Below are positions 17,321 to 25,969 of a stretch of DNA of 43,405 nucleotides, piece by piece. Source of the stretch: Verrucomicrobiota bacterium. Lineage in GTDB: Bacteria; Verrucomicrobiota; Verrucomicrobiia; Limisphaerales; DSYF01. Made by a program: the position numbers and the translations under genes. Under the pieces are notes generated by a model. The model did not search any database and was not told where the DNA came from. It saw only the letters and a program-made list of their open reading frames with translations. The first letter of the stretch is position 1, and each line of letters opens with the position of its first letter. The stretch lies in contig JALOTZ010000032.1 in NCBI GenBank assembly GCA_025457615.1, positions 1 to 43,405 of the forward strand, in the 5' to 3' direction.

Positions 17321-19129
17321 TCATGAGGGGCTGCGGGAGCCACGTCGTTTTGTGTTTTCATGGGTTTGTTTAATGTTGTTACGAGAGCGTTTTGCCCCCG
17401 ATGGCTCGCAGAACGAAAAGTCGTGCCCTTGGTCATCTGAGATTGCCGCAGTGTGCTGCGACTCAGATTTGTTTACATTTGCGAGCACCTGGCTCTGGCT
17501 TTCATAGAGGATTGCATCAACCTCCAGGTGGGGCACACACGCATCGGGGTTGTCAGGTCCGGTTGGATGGATCGTCACGACCTGCGGAGCCGGAGCCTGA
17601 CGGTTGGCTGTGGCTGTAGGCCCCGTTGGATCGTCTCGCCGGACGGCAGGCAGCTTCGACCGTGTTGGACGTTTCCGGGCGCTCCTGGACCGTCTGGGCG
17701 CGTTCCTGGGAGCTTTTTGACGGGACTGGGCACTCCTACCAGCGGACCCCTTGTTCGCACGCGACAAGGCCCGCTGCTTCCGCTTTAGCCTGGCTTTCCG
17801 ATCCCGTTTCGACTTTTCCCGCCGCACCTTCTTGTGCCACGCCGGTTCAGCACCGATGCAGGTGCCCCGGTCGTTGAAGCTGAAATTGCCGACCGTCTTC
17901 CGTCGCCGGAGATTATGGAATACTTTTTCTAGCTTCAGCGTGGTGAGAGTCGCTGGGATGTCGTCGTTGACCAGGCGCGTGAGCGCGGTCCTGACCTCGG
18001 ACACGTATTCCTGGTCCCAACTGCCGTCGCTGCGCTTGGCTCCAGGTTTGGCCATCGCCTCCTCCACAATGCGGCCAATCGGGATGATTTTCTCCGAGTA
18101 GCAGATGCACGTTTCCAGGTGGGCGGCGGATTTCAGACGTTCCACAAGCACGTCGGGGTGGTAGTCGCTGTGCATGTGCTTCCGGTAGCGCCGCAGGCCC
18201 CGGCGCATGTGCTTGAACAGGATGTCAGCGAGGAACTGGGCGTTGTCCTCCGGCCCGTTGGCCACGATGTGCGCGTGGATGTTCACACGGTTCGCGCCGT
18301 TCGGCACGATCTTGAACTTGGCTTCCAGTTTGAAGAAATACCCGGCCAGCAGCTTGTCATTGTAAACTTGTTCAATTGCTTCCTGAGCGATCATCCCCAA
18401 GAACCTGGCATCCACGTAGCCCAGGTAGGGCAGCGTTGTGTCATCGTCATCAAAGCCCAAACAAACGGGATACGGGTCGTATTGAGGATTGCCGCGCCTT
18501 GCAACCAGGCATTCGGCATCGAAGTCCCGTCCCACGCTCTTGGAGTTGGCGGGTTGCGTCGTGTAGCCGAGCGTGATGAGCATCGCGGTCAGGCCCTGGC
18601 CCTGCATCCGCTCGAACGTGCCGGACTCCTGTCCAAAAGCCTCGCTCCGAACCTTCAAGATGTCGTTCCAGAGACAGAGGGGGCACACGTCGGACTTATG
18701 ACAGCGGCGGCTGTTTTTGGCGTGGGTCCACATGCCACACCGGACCACCTTGTCCGCGTAGGCATACTCTGAGAAGACCAGCGGCGTGATGTGCCCCTTC
18801 CAGCCGACGTTCCGTTCGAGCTTGTTGAAGTAGCCGTCCTCGTCGTCCTGCCCGACGTGCGTCAGCTTGGCGGCGATGATCTCCAGGTGGGTGCGGATGC
18901 TTTTCCCGAACTTGCAGCGGTGCTGAAACAAGTAGTCAAAGTCCTGGAAGTCCAGAGCGCGATTGCTGTCCCAGACCTTGAACGATGGATCGTTCCGATA
19001 CCGATCCTCCAGCGCATCTTCGTAATCCAGGGCTGCACGCCTGGCCTTGCCATTCTCGCTGACGGCTTCCAGTTCAGCCAGATGCCGGTCTGCATCCCGG
19101 ATATGTCTCAACATCCGGTTCATGACCAC
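17321..19129 (-). CDS. Rolling-circle-type replication initiator (HUH endonuclease)
   Basis: 602 aa with the three rolling-circle Rep motifs in the expected order. These are a hydrophobic motif I, MLITLGY (183-189), the HUH metal-binding motif II NIHAHIV (283-289), and motif III CYSEK with Tyr344 and Lys347 in YxxK spacing. A likely zinc site precedes them (Cys131, Cys143, Cys149, Cys152). The C-terminal 430-500 is very rich in Lys and Arg and probably disordered, which is suited to DNA contact. Such proteins nick one strand at an origin through the tyrosine to start replication or transfer. The GTG start at 19129 has an AGGAGG box 7 bases upstream, better placed than the ATG at 19123. Its presence suggests that the island was, or is, a replicating element. 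Confidence 0.72.
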   Translation of the reverse strand: MVMNRMLRHIRDADRHLAELEAVSENGKARRAALDYEDALEDRYRNDPSFKVWDSNRALDFQDFDYLFQHRCKFGKSIRTHLEIIAAKLTHVGQDDEDGYFNKLERNVGWKGHITPLVFSEYAYADKVVRCGMWTHAKNSRRCHKSDVCPLCLWNDILKVRSEAFGQESGTFERMQGQGLTAMLITLGYTTQPANSKSVGRDFDAECLVARRGNPQYDPYPVCLGFDDDDTTLPYLGYVDARFLGMIAQEAIEQVYNDKLLAGYFFKLEAKFKIVPNGANRVNIHAHIVANGPEDNAQFLADILFKHMRRGLRRYRKHMHSDYHPDVLVERLKSAAHLETCICYSEKIIPIGRIVEEAMAKPGAKRSDGSWDQEYVSEVRTALTRLVNDDIPATLTTLKLEKVFHNLRRRKTVGNFSFNDRGTCIGAEPAWHKKVRREKSKRDRKARLKRKQRALSRANKGSAGRSAQSRQKAPRNAPRRSRSARKRPTRSKLPAVRRDDPTGPTATANRQAPAPQVVTIHPTGPDNPDACVPHLEVDAILYESQSQVLANVNKSESQHTAAISDDQGHDFSFCEPSGAKRSRNNIKQTHENTKRRGSRSPS

Positions 19130-19621
19130 TTACCAGCCTCCTGCTGATGATCGTGCCGCTGGTCGCGCCCGGAGGGAAATGACACACGGCGAGTTTGCGA
19201 GTGCCCACACGAAGCAAACCCACTCTCGCTGAAGCCGATGCCGGTGCAAAACCGGGCACAAGCCGGATGACGCCTCGTATTATCCCTACAGTGGAGCTGG
19301 CGGCGTGATGGGCAAGCGCGGATGCAGCGCCGGATGGACGACCGCGCCGGGATGCGGTTGCACGGGCTACTGGGGTGCCCGCTCCTCTCGGAGCGCACTC
19401 CCGGCGCAGGTCGAATTTGGTGCCCCAGTATCATAGCTTGCAACTGCCATCGGCGGCGCACCGCCGTCATAGCTACATGTGAAGAACAGGAATCCTTGGG
19501 AACGATCAAAACCGTCGAAATCGTAAACAATCTCGATTATTAGAGGACCAACGGCGGGGACCTTGTTCGTTGATCTAGCGTGGAGCTGGCAGTCCTGGCC
19601 CGTGTGGGGACCATCATCACG

Positions 19622-20058
19622 AGGTCGCCGCAGGACACCCGCGCCTTGGCCAGCGCGGCGTCAAGGGGGAATCACTTTCATTTGCCTCAGCGTCATCCCG
19701 GCTGCTGGCCCATCCGCATCTGGGTCGCGCTGACCGAAGCCAGGGTCAAGAGTGCTCAGGGCGGCAGAAACGAAACGGGCTGGCCCTCTCGCAGCCAGAA
19801 CGCAGCCTGCGTCGAAGCTGAGTAGGTATTCGGATGAAGGGTCTTGACTGCGGAGGGGCGACTACAGGTTGGGCGCGAGAGGTTCTCGCGTGAGCGTATC
19901 TGCGTCCAGCCCGCGCTGACCGGCGCGTGGGCCGAGCCGTCAGGGCGTGATTTTCGTGCCCGTGCTTGTGACCCGGACGGGTCCGGCATCCGCGCCTGGG
20001 GCGGACCACAATTCCAGGTCAGCGTGGGACACCCGTGCCTTAGCCAGCGTGGCATCAA
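19622..20058. repeat. Diverged 43-base direct repeat pair
   Basis: Copies at 19622-19664 and 20016-20058 match at 35 of 43 positions by my count. On the minus strand both can be read as a conserved peptide: LDAALAKARVSCGDL in the first and VDATLAKARVSHADL in the second. Most differences are synonymous or conservative, so the pair looks like remains of duplicated coding sequence and not a recent repeat. The first copy has a stop codon a few residues upstream. Confidence 0.55.
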
Positions 20059-20320
20059 CCTGTTGATCGTCCGCGTTCGCGCTTACCTTCCACATTGGCG
20101 TATTCGGAGTGAGGCCAGAATTATCGCCGGAAAGACGGATCGGTTGATGGTCAGCCCGCTGGTTGAACCGAACCCGCGACGGCAGTGTGAACCACGGTGT
20201 CGAGTGGATAAGCTCGAAATTGTAAACGAATTTGAGACGGGAACCTTCACCCCTCGGCGGTATCGAGCGTGAGCTTAGTCGCACAGCCTTCACTTCCTGG
20301 CACGCATTGCAGTCGTGCAT
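19940..20320 (-). CDS. Possible small protein, uncertain
   Basis: A 126-aa frame with mixed, protein-like composition, including KFVYNFELIHSTPWFTLP and VDATLAKARVSHADLELW. It shares the LAKARVS segment with a broken copy about 0.4 kb to the left, which hints that this frame was once translated. No family is recognised. The ribosome binding site is poor, with AAGGG directly against the ATG. It may be a decaying gene. Confidence 0.3.
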   Translation of the reverse strand: MHDCNACQEVKAVRLSSRSIPPRGEGSRLKFVYNFELIHSTPWFTLPSRVRFNQRADHQPIRLSGDNSGLTPNTPMWKVSANADDQQVDATLAKARVSHADLELWSAPGADAGPVRVTSTGTKITP

Positions 20321-20507
20321 CCCTTACCCGGCAGTCGAAGCGCCCTAAGTCATTGGAACTGTGGCAGTGCTCCAAGAAGGGCGTCAGCGCGTCAAGGGGT
20401 AATCTCCGATTACTCTGATTACGGTAGCAATACCATCCGTCAGCCACTTTTTCGCCGCGCTAACCCCAAGCCAACGATCTCCCCGAATCCAGTTCTGCTG
20501 GGGCGTT

Positions 20508-20885
20508 ATGAACACAGAAAAAAATCAAATCCTGGCCATTGTGGGCCTGCCTGCCCGGCTGGACGTAGTAGCGGTGTCGGCAATACTGAATTTTCCCGAA
20601 CACGACGTTCCAGTGCTTGTAAGCGCGAAGCTGCTCGAACCATTGGGTAATCCGGCAGCGAACGCTCCGAAGTATTTTGCCCGCGAGATCATCCTGGGAC
20701 ATGCGAAGGACCCGCAGTGGTTGTCCAAGGCCACGAAGGCGGTGAGCAGCTACTGGCGCAAGAAACGTGAGAAGGCTGAGGACCAGAGTAGCGACGCGGG
20801 CGTGCCCGGAACGAAGAAAGCGAAAACGTCGGCTGAAAAACCTTCAACGATTCCTTCAACGAAATCTTCAATAACGGAGCAATAA
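20508..20885 (+). CDS. Small verrucomicrobial protein, probable helix-turn-helix
   Basis: 125 aa. The first 85 residues resemble a family of short proteins I associate with Verrucomicrobia: VGLPARLDVVAVSAILNF, then HDVPVLVSAKLLEPLG, then NAPKYFAREI. The pattern of a short helix pair followed by a small hairpin resembles MerR/excisionase-like helix-turn-helix domains, suggesting a DNA-binding or excisionase-like role. The tail (90-125) is Lys/Ser/Thr rich and low complexity. A GGGG stretch lies just before the ATG. The gene stands alone near the right end of the accessory island, a common place for such a regulator. Confidence 0.65.
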   Translation: MNTEKNQILAIVGLPARLDVVAVSAILNFPEHDVPVLVSAKLLEPLGNPAANAPKYFAREIILGHAKDPQWLSKATKAVSSYWRKKREKAEDQSSDAGVPGTKKAKTSAEKPSTIPSTKSSITEQ

Positions 20886-21113
20886 CCGAGGACTGGACAG
20901 CGGTGAACGAACACTGGCCGAACGATCTCGAAACATGCTTGAAACCCTTGAATGACGGGCCTATTATGTCTTTGCCACTGAGGCAGAAGTGGTCGCGGTC
21001 GTTTGGAAGAAGCCAGCCGATTCCGACCCTCGCCTCCAACCCTGATTTCCTCGGAAATCAGCGTGGTTCTGGGCTTTAGAGGTCAAATCTTCAACGGTTT
21101 CTTCAACGAAGTC
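20842..21113. repeat. 25-base near-direct repeat, possible att-like duplication
   Basis: CTTCAACGATTCCTTCAACG at 20842 (25 bases to 20866) recurs at 21089-21113 with three transitions. The first copy is the 3' end of the small gene at 20508. The second lies in the non-coding gap before rsgA. The pair sits at the border between accessory and core DNA. Confidence 0.4.
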
Positions 21114-21301
21114 GGCTGTCCGCCCAGATTCCGGTCAACGTCCACCCTCTGTCCTGAGGAGAGGGCGCGGTCCAACCGGTTCATCGTCGTAACCGTGGAA
21201 ACCGCGATGAACTCCAAGCGGAATGCCGGGTCAAATCCCCGCAGTTGAACCCATCTGGGACTTTCCTTAAGCTCCAAGCATCAGAACGCACCCGGACATC
21301 C
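20886..21301. other. Intergenic gap at the island/core border
   Basis: About 415 bases without a convincing gene. It includes a perfect palindrome with arms CTGATTTCC and GGAAATCAG at 21042-21061 (2-base centre). As RNA this would be an 8-bp stem with a CTCG loop, and no T-run follows. The second copy of the 25-base repeat (21089-21113) also lies here. The rsgA promoter should be in the right-hand part but was not identified. Confidence 0.4.
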
Positions 21302-22402
21302 ATGGCTGACCGCGCGCCTGCTATCGCCAGGCTTGGCTGGGATGCGCGCTGGGAATCCCTCTTGGCTCCCCAGGCCCGGGCGGGCTGGGTGCCCGGGCGG
21401 GTAGCGGTCGAGGACAAGCACCATTACCAGCTGTATGCCGAGGCCGGCACCTACACCGGCAAGGTGACCGGCAAATTCCGTTCGCAGACACGTGCGCAGT
21501 CGGATTTTCCCAAGGTGGGTGACTGGGTGGCCTTCGAACCGCAGCCCGGCGAGGGGCCGGCGCGCATTCACGCCGTCCTCCCCCGCGCTACTCAACTCGC
21601 CCGCAAACGCAAGGGGCGCGAGACGAGCGAACAGGTGTTGGTGACCAACGTGGATCTCGCCTTCATCGTGCACGGATTGGATCGGGAACTCAACCTGCGC
21701 CTGATCGAGCGGTTCCTGGTCATGACGCGGGAAGGCGGGGTGCAGCCGGTGGTTCTCCTCAACAAGACCGACCTGGATGCCTCTTCCACACGCAAGGTGG
21801 AAGAGCTGCGCCGTTCGATCGGCACCGTGCCCGTCTTGACCACCTGCGCTGTGACCGGGCGCGGTCTCCACCAACTGGAGCTGTTCATCCAGCCGGGGCG
21901 AACGGTGGTTTTCATGGGGGCGTCAGGAGTGGGGAAGTCGAGCCTGATCAACAGGCTGTATGGCGAGGAGATCCAAGCCACGACGGACGTGCGGGAAGGT
22001 GACGCCAAGGGCCGGCACACCACCACGTGGCGCGAGATGATCCTGCTGCCCGGCGGCGGGTTGGTGATTGATACGCCGGGCATGCGCGAGTTTCACATGT
22101 GGATGAGCGGCGAAGGCATTCACGAGGCGTTTCCTGAGATCGAGGCGCTGGCCTTGCAATGTCATTTCCGGGACTGCACGCACACCCGGGAGCAGCGGTG
22201 CGCGGTCCAGGCCGCCGTGCGCTCAGGGCAACTTTCGGAGGAGCGTTACCAAGGCTTCCTCAAGCTGCGGCGTGAACTTGAGTTCCTGGAGAGCGCGCAC
22301 CGGCATCATCATCGGCAGGTGGAACGCCGCCACTCGCTCCTGCAACGCCGCCGGATCTCCGGCAGCACCCGGGAGGACCAGGATTACCGGGTTCAGGGAT
22401 AG
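21302..22402 (+). CDS. rsgA: RsgA, ribosome small-subunit-dependent GTPase A
   Basis: 366 aa, normal for RsgA/YjeQ, a circularly permuted GTPase that assists late 30S subunit maturation. An OB-fold N-terminal domain is followed by the GTPase motifs in permuted order: NKTD (154-157), GASGVGKS (206-213) and DTPGMREF (257-264). A C-terminal zinc-binding knuckle follows with Cys287, Cys292, His294 and Cys300. I chose the ATG at 21302; an in-frame TTG at 21245 would add 19 unconserved residues. It is the first clear core gene to the right of the accessory island and is transcribed alone. Confidence 0.95.
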   Translation: MADRAPAIARLGWDARWESLLAPQARAGWVPGRVAVEDKHHYQLYAEAGTYTGKVTGKFRSQTRAQSDFPKVGDWVAFEPQPGEGPARIHAVLPRATQLARKRKGRETSEQVLVTNVDLAFIVHGLDRELNLRLIERFLVMTREGGVQPVVLLNKTDLDASSTRKVEELRRSIGTVPVLTTCAVTGRGLHQLELFIQPGRTVVFMGASGVGKSSLINRLYGEEIQATTDVREGDAKGRHTTTWREMILLPGGGLVIDTPGMREFHMWMSGEGIHEAFPEIEALALQCHFRDCTHTREQRCAVQAAVRSGQLSEERYQGFLKLRRELEFLESAHRHHHRQVERRHSLLQRRRISGSTREDQDYRVQG

Positions 22403-22541
22403 GAACACCCTCCACCAGGGGAACTCCAGTTGTGGCCATGACCCCGTTGCGGAGGCGCGGGGGATTCATGGGAAGCAGCACCTCCAGCCTGTCTTTCTCC
22501 TTATCTTGATCGAATCCCGCCTGAGTTGCGTTGAGGCCCGG

Positions 22542-22568
22542 GAGGAGGAAGAGGAGGAAGAGGAGGAA
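22542..22568. repeat. Triplicate GAGGAGGAA purine repeat
   Basis: Three perfect tandem copies of the 9-base unit GAGGAGGAA lie in the gap between the convergent ends of rsgA and the glycosyltransferase gene. It is a simple-sequence tract with no evident function. Confidence 0.7.
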
Positions 22569-22581
22569 AGAGCTGGGCAGG

Positions 22582-23652
22582 TCAGGGTGGAGGCAGTCGT
22601 GATTGGATCACACGGAAGGCCATGTCGGGTGTGATGGCAGCCAGGCATTCGGCGCGAGCGGAAGCCAGGCAGGGAGCGTCACGATGATCCACGCAGTGGC
22701 AGTTACCGACGAAGGCGTGGTCCTGGTCGCCGCAAGGAAGCCACGACTTGTAGCCGGGCTGGTCGCGGAAGAACGAAATGGTGGGTACTCCCATGGCCGT
22801 CGCCAGGTTCATCACGCCGGAGTCGGGTCCGATGTGGATTCGGCACCGACGCAGCACGGCGGCCAGGTCCGCAATGCCGAGATCCGCGGGCAGGCACCGC
22901 AGCCGCGGGTTGTGGACCGCCCGCTCCAGCCGTTGAAGTCGCTCCCGCTCCCGCTCCCGGCTGCTCGCCGACGCAACGAGGTGAAGTCGGGGCCAATGCT
23001 TGAGGAGTTGTTGTGCCAGCTGAATGCTGTGTTCCAGCGGCCATTCCTTGAGCGGTTTGGCGGCGTTGATCGAGAGGTGTGCCGCCCCTTCTGGAACGAG
23101 CGTGGACGCGTGTTGCCTGCTTGCCTCGCCGGGATCCAGATCGTAGCGAAGCGGTCCGGCACTGAAACCCAAGCTCGCGAGCACGCGGAGTCGTTGCCGG
23201 GCGATGGGCAGGTCAGGATCTTGTTGCGGCACGATGTCGGGGATCATCCAGCCGGCCCACAAATGCGGCTTTCCCCAGGTGTGGGCGGCGCGTTCCCGGG
23301 CGGCGCTGAACCAGGTCCAGAACAGGGTGCGGTCCGAGCCGCTGAAGGTGATGGCCGCGTCGAACGCCTGGCGTCGCAGGTCGCGGAGCACGCGGAATTG
23401 TTCTCTCCAGGTGCGGCGGTCGGGCATCAGTTCGAGATCCCAGACGCGGTCCACACAGGGCGCCATACGGAGCACCTCTCCGCCCACCCGCGTGGTGAGC
23501 ACATGCAGTTGCGCGCCGGGCAGGTGTCGCTTGAGTTCCCAGAGGGTGGGGACCAACTGGACGGAATCACCCAGGAAACCGAAGTCCACCACCAGCCAAT
23601 TGCGGGCCTCCCGGGTTCGCTCCCGGAACGAGAGGATCGAGTGGGGGGCCAT
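22582..23652 (-). CDS. Glycosyltransferase family 9 (heptosyltransferase-like)
   Basis: 356 aa, the usual size of ADP-heptose:LPS heptosyltransferases. The N-terminal Rossmann half shows WLVVDFGFLGDSVQLVPTL (19-37), the family pattern of a nucleotide-sugar-binding loop followed by helix 1. The C-terminal half has HLSINAAKPLKEWPLE and the donor-binding CRIHIGPDSGVMNLATAMG. Together these support transfer of a heptose-like sugar to the lipopolysaccharide core at the inner membrane. The exact acceptor cannot be told. It is the last gene of a prmC-murA-glycosyltransferase operon, 24 bases after murA, consistent with an envelope role. Confidence 0.88.
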   Translation of the reverse strand: MAPHSILSFRERTREARNWLVVDFGFLGDSVQLVPTLWELKRHLPGAQLHVLTTRVGGEVLRMAPCVDRVWDLELMPDRRTWREQFRVLRDLRRQAFDAAITFSGSDRTLFWTWFSAARERAAHTWGKPHLWAGWMIPDIVPQQDPDLPIARQRLRVLASLGFSAGPLRYDLDPGEASRQHASTLVPEGAAHLSINAAKPLKEWPLEHSIQLAQQLLKHWPRLHLVASASSRERERERLQRLERAVHNPRLRCLPADLGIADLAAVLRRCRIHIGPDSGVMNLATAMGVPTISFFRDQPGYKSWLPCGDQDHAFVGNCHCVDHRDAPCLASARAECLAAITPDMAFRVIQSRLPPP

Positions 23653-23676
23653 GGTGGGGGGCGCTGAATTGTGCGG

Positions 23677-24936
23677 TCACTCCTCGACCCGCTGGATGCG
23701 GGCGCCCAGCTTGCGCAGCTTGGTGTCCATGTGCTCGTAACCGCGGTCCAGGTGATAGACCCGGTTGACCTGCGTGGTTCCCCGGGCGGCCAATCCAGCG
23801 ATGACCAGCGCGGCCGAGGCTCGCAAATCGCTGGCCATGACTGGCGCCCCGCTGAGGCGGCGTCCACCCTTGATGATCGCGCTCGGCCCCTCGATCTCGA
23901 TGTCAGCGCCCAGCCGGGCCAGCTCACTGACGTGCATGAATCGCGATTCAAAAATGCGTTCCGTGATGATGCTGATGCCGGGCGTCAGCGTCATCAAGGC
24001 CATGAACTGGGCCTGGACGTCGGTGGGGAAGCCGGCATAGGGCAGGGTGGTGACATCCACGGCGTTCAGGCGTTTCCTGCGGCGGACCAGGAGCGACGTG
24101 GCGCGGCGCTGAACTTCCACGCCCGCCTCGTCCAGTTTGTCGAGCACGGCATGCAGGTGTTCGGGGCGGGCGCCCCGCAAGCTCACCTCGCCGTTGGTGG
24201 CGGCGGCGGCGATGGCGTAGGTGGCGGCCTCGATGCGGTCCGGGATCACTTCATGTTCGGCCCCGTGCAGTTCCTTCACGCCCACCACGGTGAGGGTGGG
24301 GCTGCCGGCGCCGGTGATTCGGGCGCCCATCGCGTTGAGGAAGTTGGCGAGGTCCACCACCTCAGGTTCGCAGGCGGCGCTTTCGATGACGGTTACCCCC
24401 TCGGCGAGGGTGGCCGCCATCATCACATTGGCGGTGCCCAGCACGGTCGAACCGGCGCGGCCGCCCAGGAACATCGGGGCTCCCGTCAGTTTCCTCGACA
24501 CCGCCTCCACATAGCCTTCCTCGATGGTGATTTTCGCCCCCAAGGCGGCCAGGCCTTTGAGATGCAGGTTGATCGGACGGGCTCCGATCACGCAGCCGCC
24601 GGGGAGCGAGACGGCGGCGTGGTGCAAGCGGGCCAGCAGCGGACCCAGGATGCAGACGGAGCCGCGCATCTGGCGCACGAGTTCGTAGTCCGCGTGCCCT
24701 TTGACCTTGGTGGCTTGGATGCGGACGGTGTCGCCCTTGGACTCGACCTTCGCGCCGAGCCATTCGAGAATCTGGCCCATGAACCGGACATCACTGAGGT
24801 TGGGCACGCGCCGGATCACGCAGGGCTCACGGGTCAACAGAGTCGCCGCCATGAGCGGCAGCACCGCGTTTTTGGCCCCACTGATCTGCACTTCGCCGTG
24901 CAGCGGCACACCGCCTTTAATGAGCAAGCTGTCCAT
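23677..24936 (-). CDS. murA: MurA, UDP-N-acetylglucosamine 1-carboxyvinyltransferase
   Basis: 419 aa, exactly the usual length. MurA adds enolpyruvate from PEP to UDP-GlcNAc, the first committed step of peptidoglycan synthesis in the cytoplasm. Visible signatures are GGVPLHGEVQISGAKNAVLP at the N terminus, the PEP/UDP-GlcNAc-binding Lys in that segment, and the active-site loop SLPGGCVIGARPI. Its Cys falls at residue 115, as in the well-known enzymes. A Cys here, not Asp, implies normal fosfomycin sensitivity of the active site. It lies 18 bases downstream of prmC in the same operon. Confidence 0.97.
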   Translation of the reverse strand: MDSLLIKGGVPLHGEVQISGAKNAVLPLMAATLLTREPCVIRRVPNLSDVRFMGQILEWLGAKVESKGDTVRIQATKVKGHADYELVRQMRGSVCILGPLLARLHHAAVSLPGGCVIGARPINLHLKGLAALGAKITIEEGYVEAVSRKLTGAPMFLGGRAGSTVLGTANVMMAATLAEGVTVIESAACEPEVVDLANFLNAMGARITGAGSPTLTVVGVKELHGAEHEVIPDRIEAATYAIAAAATNGEVSLRGARPEHLHAVLDKLDEAGVEVQRRATSLLVRRRKRLNAVDVTTLPYAGFPTDVQAQFMALMTLTPGISIITERIFESRFMHVSELARLGADIEIEGPSAIIKGGRRLSGAPVMASDLRASAALVIAGLAARGTTQVNRVYHLDRGYEHMDTKLRKLGARIQRVEE

Positions 24937-24954
24937 GGATAGGGTTGTTCAGGT

Positions 24955-25827
24955 TCACGGGCGTATCCCGGGTTTCGTGGGGCGTGCCACCAAGAACCGT
25001 TCGCGGCCAGAATAGTCCGGCAGCGGAGGGTCCACAATCCAGTTCTCGCGCAGCAGCAGCCCGGTGATCGCCGGCGACTGTCCGTCCCCATGCTCGACCA
25101 GCAACGCGCCTTCGGGTACGAGATGGGCCGCGGCTTGAACGGCGATGGCGCGATAGAAGTCCAGTCCGTCCGCACCCCCATCCAGCGCCGCCCGTGGATC
25201 GTGGTCTCTCACCTCCGGCTGCAACTGTTCGATTTCAGCGGTCGGGATGTAAGGCGGGTTGCTGGCGATCAGGTGGAACACGGCTTTGTCAGGCAGCCCG
25301 CGCAATCCGTCGGCTTGGAGAAACCCGACGCGTTGGGTGACCTGGTGGGCGAGCGCATTCGATTGCGCCAGAGCGAGCGCGTCAAGGGAAAGGTCGGTGG
25401 CCAGAATGCGTGCGGCTGGACAGCGGACCGCCAGTGCGATGGCGATGCACCCCGTGCCGGTTCCCAGGTCCAGGACCCGGGGGGATGGGGCGGTACTGGC
25501 CCGAAGCAGGGCTGTGGCGTGGTCCACCAGTTGCTCCGTCTCCGGACGCGGGATGAGCGCCTGGCGGCCCACGCGGATCTCCAACCCACAGAAGGAAACG
25601 CTGCCCACGAGGTGCTGGAGCGGCATGCGCTGGCCACGCCGGCGCACCAGGTCTCGGCAGGCATCGAGTTCGGCCGCGGTGAGTTCGCGCTGGAAATTGA
25701 GATAGAGCTGCATGCGCGGCAGACCCAGCACATGCGCCAGCAGGCTTTCGCTCTGCAGCCGCGGCGAATCCACACCCTTGCGGTCCAGGAACTCCGTGCT
25801 CCTCTGAATCGTCTCCAGCACTGTCAT
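24955..25827 (-). CDS. prmC: PrmC, peptide chain release factor N5-glutamine methyltransferase
   Basis: 290 aa. PrmC methylates the glutamine of the GGQ motif in release factors RF1 and RF2. The helical N-terminal domain includes the conserved RMPLQHLVGSVSFCGLEI (67-84). The class I methyltransferase domain has LDLGTGTGCIAIAL (119-132), an acidic ATDLSLDAL and the catalytic SNPPYIP (189-195), which binds the target glutamine. It is the first gene of the operon with murA, and its promoter should lie in the repeat-bearing gap to the right. Confidence 0.96.
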   Translation of the reverse strand: MTVLETIQRSTEFLDRKGVDSPRLQSESLLAHVLGLPRMQLYLNFQRELTAAELDACRDLVRRRGQRMPLQHLVGSVSFCGLEIRVGRQALIPRPETEQLVDHATALLRASTAPSPRVLDLGTGTGCIAIALAVRCPAARILATDLSLDALALAQSNALAHQVTQRVGFLQADGLRGLPDKAVFHLIASNPPYIPTAEIEQLQPEVRDHDPRAALDGGADGLDFYRAIAVQAAAHLVPEGALLVEHGDGQSPAITGLLLRENWIVDPPLPDYSGRERFLVARPTKPGIRP

Positions 25828-25969
25828 GGGTGGAGCTTAGCCGGACAGCCGCCGTTGAACAGTGCTGGAGTTGGGGTCACATCTTGACACTGTTCTCGAA
25901 CGCAATTCCGGGCGGGGCGCGACATGGATGCCGCTTCAGCATTGGCAAGCCTGCAAAAGAAGCGATTCA

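Larger units (their letters stand above)
19130..20507. other. 1.4 kb gene-poor region with decayed duplications
   Basis: No strong gene is seen between the Rep-like gene and the small gene at 20508. The region contains two diverged copies of a 43-base segment (separate entry), one possible minus-strand frame at 19940-20320, and a perfect inverted repeat CGCGAGA-GGT-TCTCGCG at 19874-19890. The overlapping inverted repeats ACCCG-GA-CGGGT and CGGAC-GG-GTCCG lie near 19971-19986. As the upstream flank of a Rep gene it could hold the element's origin, but no nick site can be named from sequence alone. Confidence 0.4.

Noticed and set aside
19844-20272. Rightward frame in the gene-poor region
   Set aside because: Composition is Arg/Gly-rich and disordered. 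The opposite frame (19940-20320) has better protein-like composition and a diverged partner.
21226-21246. T-arm-like sequence CCGGGTCAAATCCCCGC before rsgA
   Set aside because: The stem pairs only 4 bases, the loop lacks the TTC start, and no acceptor or anticodon arms fit the preceding 70 bases, so no tRNA is called.
22542-22568. Coding tandem repeat
   Set aside because: The GAGGAGGAA repeat lies after both neighbouring stop codons and is only a simple-sequence tract.
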